NCBI GenBank assembly: GCA_027030245.1
Contig: JALVFE010000016.1
Coordinates: 558,001 to 622,000 of the forward strand
From: Melioribacteraceae bacterium
GTDB lineage: Bacteria > Bacteroidota > Ignavibacteria > Ignavibacteriales > Melioribacteraceae
Direction of reading: 5' to 3'
Length of the DNA: 64,000 bases
The notes beneath the pieces were generated by a model that saw only the letters and a program-made list of their open reading frames with translations, ran no database searches and was not told the origin of the DNA. This document shows positions 30,951 through 38,688 of the stretch, piece by piece. A program made the position numbers and the translations under genes. The number at the start of each line of letters is the position of its first letter. Position 1 is the stretch's first letter.

Positions 30951-31736
30951 TTAATCTTTTGTCAACTCGGCTAAAATTACAGCCGATGCGGAAGCAACAT
31001 TAAGAGATTCAATTCTTCCTAAACGGGGAATTGTAATAACTTTATCCGAAATATTTTTTAATTCCTCGGAAGGACCGTTCGCTTCGTTGGAAAATACAAT
31101 TATAATTTTCTCCGGGGCATTGAATTTGAAAATGCTCTCCCCTTTCAAATCCGTATAGACTATTGAATAGCTATTGTTACGGAAAATTTTAAGCTCGTCA
31201 TAAAATTTTTTACTTACGGAAATGTTCAAGTGAAATACCGCTCCCATGCTTGCACGCAATACTTTCGGATTATAGATTTCCGCTGAGTTTTCGCTCAACA
31301 GAACTTCTTCCACGCCGAACCATGCGCAATTACGCAAAACGGTACCCAAGTTACCCGGATCGGAAATATTTTCCAGAGCTACGATTTTGTCTCCGCTGAA
31401 TTCAGTTTGGGAATATAAAGGTTGGGAACAAAAAACCGCTGCAATACCCTGCGGATTTTTGGTATCCGTAATTTTCCCAAAACTCTTTACGTCCGTAACC
31501 CTAACGTTTTCGGTAAGAATGTTTAACAAATCGGTAAAACCGGGATGTTTATTTATAAATTCCGGAGTAGCGATTATCATTTCGCATTGATAATTACTTT
31601 CTAATCCTTCTTTGACAAGTCGCAAACCTTCCGCAATAAACTTTCTCTCCTCTTTTCTTCCCTTTTTTGTTTTGAGAAAAGAAATTTTCTTCAACCTATT
31701 TTTTGATACAACGGGTAATTTGTTAATTTTGATCAT
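30951..31736 (-). CDS. TrmH/SpoU-family RNA 2'-O-ribose methyltransferase
   Basis: A 261-residue SPOUT methyltransferase. The N-terminal substrate-binding domain contains 'KKGRKEERKFIAEGLRLVKE'. The C-terminal SpoU domain has motif 1 'ALENISDPGNLGTVLRNCAWFG', motif 2 'VFSNEANGPSEEL' and motif 3 'IPRLGRIESLNVASASAVIL', which form the AdoMet-binding knot. It methylates a ribose in rRNA or tRNA; which nucleotide cannot be told from this family alone. It is convergent with the amylase gene. Confidence 0.92.
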   Translation of the reverse strand: MIKINKLPVVSKNRLKKISFLKTKKGRKEERKFIAEGLRLVKEGLESNYQCEMIIATPEFINKHPGFTDLLNILTENVRVTDVKSFGKITDTKNPQGIAAVFCSQPLYSQTEFSGDKIVALENISDPGNLGTVLRNCAWFGVEEVLLSENSAEIYNPKVLRASMGAVFHLNISVSKKFYDELKIFRNNSYSIVYTDLKGESIFKFNAPEKIIIVFSNEANGPSEELKNISDKVITIPRLGRIESLNVASASAVILAELTKD

Positions 31737-31791
31737 TTTTTCTTATTCCGAAAACAAGATAAAATCCATTTTGAAATGTAAGAATATACTA

Positions 31792-31820
31792 TTGCATCGT
31801 AAAGTAAAAAATATTAGATT
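31792..31820 (+). promoter_or_regulatory. Possible sigma-70-type promoter for tRNA-Thr
   Basis: TTGCAT at 31792-31797 and TAGATT at 31815-31820 are 17 bp apart and would start transcription about 35 bases before the tRNA. The match is moderate and found by eye. Confidence 0.35.
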
Positions 31821-31860
31821 TGATGACTCAAAAAATGAAGTTTATTGAAAGATTGAAATT

Positions 31861-31933
31861 GCTGGCGTAGCTCAGCTGGTAGAGCAGCTGATTTGTAATC
31901 AGCCGGTCGGCGGTTCGAGTCCGTCCGCCAGCT
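31861..31933 (+). tRNA. tRNA-Thr (anticodon TGT)
   Basis: A full cloverleaf is present. The 7-bp acceptor stem is GCTGGCG/CGCCAGC. The D-arm stem is GCTC/GAGC. The anticodon stem is GCTGA/TCAGC with loop TTTGTAA, so positions 34-36 are TGT. The T-arm is GGCGG/CCGTC with one G-U pair and loop TTCGAGT. The discriminator is T and CCA is not encoded. The 3' half (from 31891) doubles as the attachment site of the element that follows. Confidence 0.97.
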
Positions 31934-31937
31934 CAAA
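31891..31937 (+). other. attL (47-bp tRNA-Thr 3' half plus CTCAAA)
   Basis: Identical over 47 bp to 43303-43349. It covers the anticodon loop to the acceptor end, so insertion leaves an intact tRNA gene. Confidence 0.92.
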
Positions 31938-32072
31938 AAAACCCTTCTTTTAGAGCATTTTCGAGCTTTTTAAAAACCTTCATTTAGTCCTGCTGATTAA
32001 ATCTTCAGGGACTTCCCTATGGACTCCCTGGTTTCTCCGGGCCATTAAATAAAAGATCAATTAAACAAAATG

Positions 32073-32134
32073 AAAAAAGCCGACTTGGAAAAGCAAGGGA
32101 GTTCACGCCCTATTAAAACCAAATCAGCTTTTTT
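32073..32134 (-). ncRNA. Structured RNA A: 16-bp stem terminator-like hairpin at the element's left end
   Basis: On the minus strand, arms 32134-32119 and 32088-32073 pair over 16 bases with only two G-U wobbles; on the plus strand those are C-A mismatches, so the minus strand is the sense strand. The 30-base loop holds a small AGGG/CCCT hairpin. The 3' arm ends in U6. It would stop minus-strand transcripts of the element before they reach the tRNA-Thr gene. Independent small-RNA function is unproven. Confidence 0.6.
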
Positions 32135-32693
32135 CAATATAAAATTTTTATTAACCATGTGAACTTTTGCTTTATTAATTAAATATAACATTTCTGATTT
32201 TTTTAAACAAGTTTTTCCATTTTTTTCTTCCCCCTCTGCCCTTTCTTACTTTCTTATTATTTATATAATATATATATAATATAAAAAATTGTAAAAAATA
32301 AGCTAAAAGCAAAAGACAAGGAAAAACAATATTAAGAAAAAAAACATCTTATTAAGAACTTAATAAACGAAACGAAATACTATAATTATAGAGTAGAAAT
32401 AATACGTTTTCTGCGCTCGCGTCGCGTTCGCATAAAAAAAACCTGGAAAGGACCCATTGACTTAAACCAGCGGATCATTTAACATGCGGAGAATAATTTA
32501 GATGACGGCAAAGAAGATGTAATTACAAAATATTAAAAAAAATAAATTAGCATCAGATTCTTCTTAATATCTTATTATTGTATCGTGATATTGAAAAATG
32601 ACGAAAACACGGTAAAAACAAAAGAATTTACTAATTGTAATTAAGATAATACTATTCTTAATTAAGCCTTAATTTTCTTAATATTGTTATTTG
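32135..32693. other. AT-rich gene-free left end of the element (possible replication or control region)
   Basis: About 560 bp without a supported gene. It holds a pyrimidine tract (32220-32255) running into a stretch of TATATA repeats (about 32260-32290), a lone GC-rich interrupted palindrome of 21 bp (32412-32432, TGCG-CGCG-CGCG-CGCA pattern), and several TTAAGA/TCTTAA words (32330-32370, 32555-32570, 32641-32690). TCTTAATTAAG at 32656-32666 is the core of a 12-bp palindrome found whole at 42046-42057. An origin is a guess. Confidence 0.4.
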
Positions 32694-33245
32694 CTATTCT
32701 GCATCAACAACCAAATTTGTATTTCCTTCCTCATTCAATTTTATTCTTTTGTTATTTAAATAAAGACCTTTTTCTTTAGCAAAAAGCAAATTGTAATATC
32801 GCCAACTTAAATTGCCGGCAATATGTTCAATCTCATTAATTGATAGTGTTTTTTTATGCAAAAGCTTAGCTCTCTTTACAATTTCAAAATTAATTTGTTT
32901 ATACTTTTCGTAAAAAATTATTTTGCCCGCATAAATCGGAATTTCTACATCTAACCCTTTAGGTATAACGAAGTAAAACCTATTTGTTCTTTTACCTCTT
33001 TTTATTTCATCATGCTTGGTAGCACCATTTATCGTTTTTCTACTCTGCCAATCGTAATAATCCCGCTGTTTATTAAAATCTGCTTTAAAATCACTTTTTG
33101 TTAACTTTATCTCGTATTCAGTGGTATATAATTTTTTGCTTACAACTAATACATCACATTCAAAACCTTGATAATAATAGTTTGGTATAACTACTAAATT
33201 TGAGCTATTCATCAAATATTGTTGCAGTTCAAAATAAATATTCAT
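32694..33245 (-). CDS. PD-(D/E)XK-type nuclease-like protein
   Basis: 183 residues. The core 'FECDVLVVSKKLYTTEYEIK' gives the PD-(D/E)XK pattern with Asp31 and Glu45-x-Lys47 on adjacent strands. It is followed by 'LTKSDFKADFNKQRDYYDW' and 'RTNRFYFVIPKGL', as in small phage-borne endonuclease-like proteins. Substrate and role are unknown; DNA processing during the element's replication or packaging is plausible. It is the last gene before the left-end noncoding region. The final 30 residues are polar and poorly structured. Confidence 0.6.
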   Translation of the reverse strand: MNIYFELQQYLMNSSNLVVIPNYYYQGFECDVLVVSKKLYTTEYEIKLTKSDFKADFNKQRDYYDWQSRKTINGATKHDEIKRGKRTNRFYFVIPKGLDVEIPIYAGKIIFYEKYKQINFEIVKRAKLLHKKTLSINEIEHIAGNLSWRYYNLLFAKEKGLYLNNKRIKLNEEGNTNLVVDAE

Positions 33246-33395
33246 AATTACCCGTATATAACAAGCTTTTTCATATGCTTATCCAAATGACAAGGTTCCC
33301 ACTGCGCTATTTTTTTTACGCGTTTAAGCCCGTTATTTCGAATTGTTCTGCTATTTAAATTTTTAACAAATTATTTGTTTTATTTTACTAACCGG

Positions 33396-33490
33396 TTAGC
33401 TTTTGAAGTGGCATATAAAAAAAATACCGTTATATCCTTTTATTTTTTTCCACAATCCAAACAACTGTAAATTAGCCTTAGCCGATACAT
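33396..33490 (-). pseudogene. Possible small zinc-finger-like ORF with a shift at an A7 run
   Basis: From ATG at 33490 the frame reads 16 codons, including 'SCLDCGKK', then stops within a run of seven A. One extra A would extend it through 'IKGYNGIFFICHFKS' to a stop at 33396, giving a C-x2-C...C-H pattern. It could be a broken small gene, a slippage site, a sequencing error or chance. It begins 13 bp after the 84-residue gene. Confidence 0.22.
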
Positions 33491-33502
33491 ATTCTTGAAA
33501 CA

Positions 33503-33757
33503 TCATGAACCATGCTTATTTACTATGTAAGCTATTATTTCGTATTGCTCTTTAACATAAGAATCATCGTATCGTTTCAATAATTCACTCATTTCATAGC
33601 CGTTCTTTTCCGCAAAATCTATTACTATGTATTTCGTTAACATCTCGACTTTAGCGGTTAACTCGATAAGTAAATCAATAAGAACATCATTTATCTTATC
33701 TTTGTTAATGTTTAGATCGACCGTATCGATTTTCTTTCTCATTTTTCCCATTTCCAA
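33503..33757 (-). CDS. Unknown small helical protein
   Basis: 84 residues, not recognised. It is mostly charged and helical, with a likely amphipathic or coiled segment ('INDVLIDLLIELTAKVEMLTK', about residues 24-44) and no membrane helix or metal motif. It begins 13 bp after the tape-measure gene, so the two are probably translated from one message; in phages the gene after the tape measure usually encodes a tail-tip protein, but this one is far too short for that. A start at the third ATG (residue 6) is possible. Confidence 0.55.
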   Translation of the reverse strand: MEMGKMRKKIDTVDLNINKDKINDVLIDLLIELTAKVEMLTKYIVIDFAEKNGYEMSELLKRYDDSYVKEQYEIIAYIVNKHGS

Positions 33758-33770
33758 TAAAATTTATACG

Positions 33771-35672
33771 TCAAACTCCATCGGCTATTGCACGCCGAAT
33801 CGCCGGAACTATTTCCCTTGCAATCTCGTCTTTATCTTGATAAGATGTTTGAATAATGATATTTTCTATCACTACATTTCTGTTTTGATTATAATTATTA
33901 ACTGTGTTATTACTTGCCTGACCATGCGGAACCGGCGGAGAACTAACACCGGAACCACGAGCACCCGGACGCATAGATTCAATTTGTCTAATTTGAGCTA
34001 AACCGAAAGCAGTTGCAGCAGCAGCGGCCGCAACAGCCAAACCGGGACCGACAACCGGAATACCAACTAAACTCTTATACGCTTCTACCGCAGCTTGATA
34101 AGTAGCAATTGCCGTCTGTGCAATTGCGAAGGCTTTATAAAGTTCAAATGCAGTTTTATTTTTTTCTTCACTGCTTTCGTAAAATAATTGCGCTGCGTTA
34201 GCCATATCGGAAAACATATTTACCGTTCCTTGCTGTCTCAAAGCCAAATTAGCCAATTCAAAAGCTGTAACAGAAGCAATTTGTTCCTTCTGCATATCGT
34301 AAAAACTTGTATCAATATTCAACGGTTTTAATGTTACCGGAATTTCCATAACATTAAAATCCGGTAATTCATAGTCAAACGATTCAAAATTACTTAAAGC
34401 ATTCCGCATCGATAAAGCCCAATCCCCGATCAAATCTCTTTGACCAAACTTCGAATAAAGAGATTCAACGCGTTTATCTATTTGATAAAATTGAAATGCA
34501 ATCTGACTTAAATTATTTTTCGCAATTTCGTTTTCCAATTGTGTTTTAATTGCGGTCCATTGCCTTTCTAACCTTTCAGCCTCAAACCTTGCCCTTTTTT
34601 CCGCAATCGTAAAATCATTCATCATTGCTTTTGAATTATCATCGATTATTTTAATCTTTTTGATTTTACCCGTAGAATCAACTACCAACCTAACATTGTC
34701 GTTTAATTCCCCAAGCTCTTTGTTTGTTGCTCTAATTGATTCTTTAGGAATTTTCATATCAAAACCTTCCATTAAGAATGCGTTTATATTTTCCAAAGTT
34801 GGATTATTCAACAGATAAATAAGAACACGCAATTCTTTTATTGTGCCTCTAACAAATTCAGCTACCGCACCTTTGTTTTCTAACAGCCAATCGGTAAAAT
34901 CGTTTAATATCGGAAGCATTTCCACCGTTATTGTATTTACCAAACCGCTTAATGCACTTTCAAGCCTCAATGTGTCATCCTTAAACTCCGCGGCCGATTT
35001 TGCTGTATTTGTTGAAACTTCCAACCCTAATTCCCTTGCTTCTTGCTGCATTTTATTCAATGCCTCTGAACCACCGTTTAACATTGGAATAAGATCAGCA
35101 CCGGCACGTCCAAATATTTTTAGCGCCAAGGCTGTTTTTTTCGTTCCATCTTCCATTAATCCGAATTTATCGGCAACCTCTTTCAAAATAGTTTCCGCAT
35201 CTTTTAATTTACCGTTAGCCCCAATCACATCGATTCCAAGTTGTTCAAATGCTATTTTGCCTTCACCTATTCCACGCGAAGCATCATCCATATTACGCGA
35301 AAGCCTTTGAATAGCTTTTTCGAACACCGCAATGTCGGTTCCGCTCAATTGTGCTGCATAACTCAATGTGCTTAATGCTTCAACAGATACACCGACTCTT
35401 TGGCTCATTTTCTCAAGATGTTCGGCGGTATCTATAGAGTTTTTAACCATAATACCAAAACCGGCAACCATACCGGAAACTGCAGCACCCATAGCAACCG
35501 GCAAATTGCTTAATACCCCGCCAATACTGCCTATGGTGCCGGAAATCCCTTTGCCGAAACCTTTAATTTGCCTTTCGGCTGATCCCATTTTCCGCGCTAC
35601 ACCGTCAATCGCTGCCAACGCGCTTTTGTTTTCGCCGGTAATTATTAATTTTGATTTGTTTACTTTAGGCAT
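33771..35672 (-). CDS. Phage tail tape-measure protein, apparently without other structural genes
   Basis: 633 residues with the hallmarks of siphophage tape-measure proteins. An N-terminal segment of repeated small-residue helices ('VARKMGSAERQIKGFGKGI') leads to a hydrophobic stretch (about 45-75). The widely conserved 'EKMSQRVGVSVEALSTL' block follows, then 'FEQLGIDV' and 'ADLIPMLNGGSEALNKM'. The C-terminal part contains 'IAQTAIATYQAAVEAYKSL', a second Ala/Gly-rich hydrophobic stretch (about 545-570) and 'GLAQIRQIESM'. Tape-measure proteins set tail length and sit in the tail lumen; this length would suit a short tail. The frame is intact end to end. No tail tube, chaperone, portal or capsid gene is nearby. 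Confidence 0.87.
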   Translation of the reverse strand: MPKVNKSKLIITGENKSALAAIDGVARKMGSAERQIKGFGKGISGTIGSIGGVLSNLPVAMGAAVSGMVAGFGIMVKNSIDTAEHLEKMSQRVGVSVEALSTLSYAAQLSGTDIAVFEKAIQRLSRNMDDASRGIGEGKIAFEQLGIDVIGANGKLKDAETILKEVADKFGLMEDGTKKTALALKIFGRAGADLIPMLNGGSEALNKMQQEARELGLEVSTNTAKSAAEFKDDTLRLESALSGLVNTITVEMLPILNDFTDWLLENKGAVAEFVRGTIKELRVLIYLLNNPTLENINAFLMEGFDMKIPKESIRATNKELGELNDNVRLVVDSTGKIKKIKIIDDNSKAMMNDFTIAEKRARFEAERLERQWTAIKTQLENEIAKNNLSQIAFQFYQIDKRVESLYSKFGQRDLIGDWALSMRNALSNFESFDYELPDFNVMEIPVTLKPLNIDTSFYDMQKEQIASVTAFELANLALRQQGTVNMFSDMANAAQLFYESSEEKNKTAFELYKAFAIAQTAIATYQAAVEAYKSLVGIPVVGPGLAVAAAAAATAFGLAQIRQIESMRPGARGSGVSSPPVPHGQASNNTVNNYNQNRNVVIENIIIQTSYQDKDEIAREIVPAIRRAIADGV

Positions 35673-35706
35673 GACTTCCCCTTAAATTTAGTATGAAAAT
35701 TTCAAT

Positions 35707-37053
35707 TTATTTAATAAGCAAATAAAACCTCGTGCTCTTACCGCCTTCAACCCTTTCTTTTATTTCTTGAATTTTTTCTTTTTCAATCAAATTGCCTAAA
35801 ATTTCATCCAATTCTTTAGCCTTGTAAGGCACTGAATTAAGTAAATTCGTTCGCGATATTTTACCGCCTTTTAATTTGAGCTTGCGTAATATATTTTCTT
35901 CCTTCCGGGCAAATTCGTCTTTTGTCAATTCATTATTTAATAATTGTTCAACCGTCAACTTATAATAATTTGTGATATGAATAGCATCTTGCATATCCGA
36001 AAGAGTTACAATACTTCTACCTTCCGTAAGCGCAATAATGCCGGCAAACTTCAAACAATAGATTAAAAGCCTTGCTTTGAAGCTTAATTCGTTATCATTT
36101 TCGGAATTCAATAATTCCTTAAAACTTTGAATATCATAATTTATGTGTAATTCAGATGCTTCTTCTGTTATTTCTAACTCTGTTTCATTTAAATCGATTA
36201 AGTGTTCATAAACTGAACGAATATCAAAATAAAATTCCGATCTTTTAGTCAACGATTTTAATTTTAAAAGCGGTATGAATTCTTTATCCGGCACGTTACG
36301 AATAGCATACAAAAACCGGGCAAAAAAACCAGACCTAAGATCAACATCAGTAGAATTTTCCCTTACCCAATCGATTGTAGAAGCGCCCAAAATGCTAATA
36401 AAAGGACGCACCAAAATAGTGTTTTCCCTTGTGGTCCGGCTTATCTCGTAAGACAGTGGATTATCATAAAGATTGGTTAAAAACTGTTTCGCATCGCCGG
36501 AATATCCTCTATTCAGTTGTTGCAGAAAGGAACCAAACTCCGAATGGAGAAGCAATCCCCGTTTAGATTCGGATAATATTTGCGCAAGGCTTTCCACCGT
36601 GGAATCCGAAGGAAATAAAAAGTAGGATCTTTTAGGTTTCACCGCCTTTTTCTTTTCCTCTTTGCTCATGTTTTCGTATTCTTCCAAGGCACGCAAATAG
36701 CGGTTATAGTTTTTTGTATGTATCCTTTGCAAATCTTCCGTTACAAGATTTAACGCCGTCGTTTTGCGCATAATTGTTGATCTTCCGATCAAAACCGCCC
36801 AAATATTCAAATAAACCTTCATTGAGCTTGTAATTGGAAAATAAACACTTTTCCCAATTGCGCCGGAAAGTGCAGCCAACGTTCCGGTTAACAAATACTC
36901 GACCGGTGAAATAGAAATCGAATCGTAATATTGAACCATGCGTTTAAAATTTGACGCATTCAGCTTGGTGATATCAAACCTAATTTCGCCATCCTTCGCA
37001 GTCCCAAGTTCTCGAATTTCAACATCACTATTTTTTAACAAAACATCACTCAT
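35707..37053 (-). CDS. DUF3987 protein (primase-associated, NTPase-like)
   Basis: 448 residues matching DUF3987, a family common beside primases in phages and integrative elements. A Walker-A-like loop 'GRSTIMRKTTAL' lies near residue 90, and 'LLLHSEFGSFLQQLNRGYSG' and 'ISILGASTIDWVRE' follow. The C-terminal 80 residues look like a winged helix ('GGKISRTNLLNSVPYKAKEL'). It is presumed to act with the primase in the element's DNA replication, perhaps as a helicase-like or initiator protein; that role is inferred. It overlaps the primase gene by 8 bp. Confidence 0.8.
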   Translation of the reverse strand: MSDVLLKNSDVEIRELGTAKDGEIRFDITKLNASNFKRMVQYYDSISISPVEYLLTGTLAALSGAIGKSVYFPITSSMKVYLNIWAVLIGRSTIMRKTTALNLVTEDLQRIHTKNYNRYLRALEEYENMSKEEKKKAVKPKRSYFLFPSDSTVESLAQILSESKRGLLLHSEFGSFLQQLNRGYSGDAKQFLTNLYDNPLSYEISRTTRENTILVRPFISILGASTIDWVRENSTDVDLRSGFFARFLYAIRNVPDKEFIPLLKLKSLTKRSEFYFDIRSVYEHLIDLNETELEITEEASELHINYDIQSFKELLNSENDNELSFKARLLIYCLKFAGIIALTEGRSIVTLSDMQDAIHITNYYKLTVEQLLNNELTKDEFARKEENILRKLKLKGGKISRTNLLNSVPYKAKELDEILGNLIEKEKIQEIKERVEGGKSTRFYLLIK

Positions 37054-38197
37054 TTAACAACTCCGTAACATCTTTGTGAGACTTCAACTTTAATACTTTC
37101 ACCGGTTTATCGAATAGCTCTGAAATTTCAATCACAGCCTTTTCTCCAGCTGCATCATTATCAAAAGCCAAATGAACATTGTAGTGCTGCAACAAATTGA
37201 CTTGATCTTTAGGAAAATTTGTTACACCCGGAATACCGATTGCATTATAATTGCTTTGAATAACCACCATGCAATCAAATTCGCCTTCGGTGATAATCAA
37301 TAAAGCAAACGGAACTAACCGGTTCAAAACATCCAGATTAAAAAAACGTTTAGGTGATAAAGTTTGGCTCCAGTTATTCAGCCCGATGTATTTGCCGAAA
37401 TTTTCCGGCTCGAAATTCCCCTTATAAAAATACCTTCCGCGCAAATAAACTACTCGCTCGTTTTCAATGTAGGGAATAATCAATCGATGTTTGGTGAAAA
37501 GGAAATATTTATTTTTAAATAATCCAGCTATCAGCACCTCATCCTTCGGAAAAGTATCGCGTAAAAATTCAATATTTTCTTTAACGCTGTTAATAGAGAA
37601 AAGCTTAAATTTGTTAATGGTTTCATCCGTCAAGCCCCGTTTCGGTCCGGTTAAATATCTATGAATATCCTCATTAATTCCTTTGCTTATATTAAATTTA
37701 TATAAAGATTCAAATATTTTAATTTGTGTTAATTTTCTTTGGTGTAAAATATAACTGTATGCAATATTTTTAGCTGTCTCAACCTTAATCGTTGTATCTT
37801 CAAGAATTATGCCTACGCGTTCTTCAAAAATTTCTTTTTCACTTTTTAATAGGCTGTATTTCGGTTTAAAAGTTTTTCTAATTCGCGCTAACGACTTCGG
37901 TTTATTCGGGATAGATTCTTTAAGTCCAACAGCAGAAATATTTAAGCGTTCCGCTAATTCTTTTACTGCGGTTTTCGTATTAATTCTGTAAAAATCTTGA
38001 TAAAATGTAATAACATCACCGCCCTTGCCGGTTGCGAAACAGTGGTAAGAGTTTGTAGCCGGATAAATTTTTAAAGACGGTGTTTTCTCATCTTTATAAA
38101 TGCTGAATATAAAACCGGAACCGTTCGGTTGTAAATTCAACCAGCTAAGAAGCTCCAGAATTGAAAGTTTATTTTTTATTTCGGAAATTAAATCCAT
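37046..38197 (-). CDS. DnaG-like primase (CHC2-like and TOPRIM domains) with degenerate zinc site
   Basis: 383 residues. The N-terminus aligns with the CHC2 zinc ribbon of DnaG ('YKDEKTPSLKIYP' and 'YHCFATGKGGDVITFYQ'), but only one of the usual four zinc ligands (the Cys in 'YHCF') remains. The TOPRIM core is intact: catalytic Glu in 'LIITEGEFDC' and the D-x-D pair in 'LAFDNDAAGEKA'. It should make RNA primers for the element's replication. The start codon touches the end of the upstream 69-residue gene at 38197, and the 3' end overlaps the DUF3987 gene, so the module is tightly coupled. No fused helicase is present. Confidence 0.85.
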   Translation of the reverse strand: MDLISEIKNKLSILELLSWLNLQPNGSGFIFSIYKDEKTPSLKIYPATNSYHCFATGKGGDVITFYQDFYRINTKTAVKELAERLNISAVGLKESIPNKPKSLARIRKTFKPKYSLLKSEKEIFEERVGIILEDTTIKVETAKNIAYSYILHQRKLTQIKIFESLYKFNISKGINEDIHRYLTGPKRGLTDETINKFKLFSINSVKENIEFLRDTFPKDEVLIAGLFKNKYFLFTKHRLIIPYIENERVVYLRGRYFYKGNFEPENFGKYIGLNNWSQTLSPKRFFNLDVLNRLVPFALLIITEGEFDCMVVIQSNYNAIGIPGVTNFPKDQVNLLQHYNVHLAFDNDAAGEKAVIEISELFDKPVKVLKLKSHKDVTELLNE

Positions 38198-38406
38198 TAA
38201 TAAAACCCTTCAAATATCATTTCCACCCTACCACATTTTGAACATGTAGCATTCGGCTGCTTTTTCAAGCCCCTAACTTCGTTTATTTCTATAGTTTCAT
38301 CTGCTTTTACAAAACGTCCACATTTCGAGCAAACCGGTATAAAATAGGCAGCTCCGTATTCTTCAAATCTGTAAACAACCCTTCGAACATTTTCATATTC
38401 ATACAT
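38197..38406 (-). CDS. Small zinc-ribbon protein
   Basis: 69 residues with two C-x-x-C pairs ('VCSKCGRF' and 'TCSKCGRVE') about 24 residues apart, a classic treble-clef or zinc-ribbon spacing. Function is unknown; in this position between the recombinase and primase genes it may assist replication or act as a regulator. The gene overlaps its upstream neighbour by 8 bp and shares its terminal base with the primase start. Confidence 0.6.
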   Translation of the reverse strand: MYEYENVRRVVYRFEEYGAAYFIPVCSKCGRFVKADETIEINEVRGLKKQPNATCSKCGRVEMIFEGFY

Positions 38407-38686
38407 TGCGCATTAACCCTTTCGCATCGGCTAATAACCGGATAACAAGGAACAATCGCTTAGTATTGATCCATGGCCTATTAGCTAATCGATAAATCGT
38501 TTTAATTATATCAGCTTTTGTTTCTATATCTGCCAACCATATTTCGTATGGTATATTTGAAAAATTCAAGATCATCTTGTTATCCTTAAAAACGATCTTA
38601 TTAAAGTCATTGTAGAATTCCGCAAATTCTTTAAAAAATTTCTCAATAGCCCCGCGATCTATGTATAATGTTTTTCTTTCCTTCAT
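38399..38686 (-). CDS. Unknown protein
   Basis: 95 residues, not recognised. It is mixed charged and aromatic, with no signal, membrane helix or metal motif; 'FSNIPYEIWLADIETKADI' suggests a small folded domain. It sits 2 bp after the second recombinase gene and overlaps the zinc-ribbon gene by 8 bp, so expression is coupled within the replication operon. Confidence 0.55.
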   Translation of the reverse strand: MKERKTLYIDRGAIEKFFKEFAEFYNDFNKIVFKDNKMILNFSNIPYEIWLADIETKADIIKTIYRLANRPWINTKRLFLVIRLLADAKGLMRNV

Positions 38687-38688
38687 TT

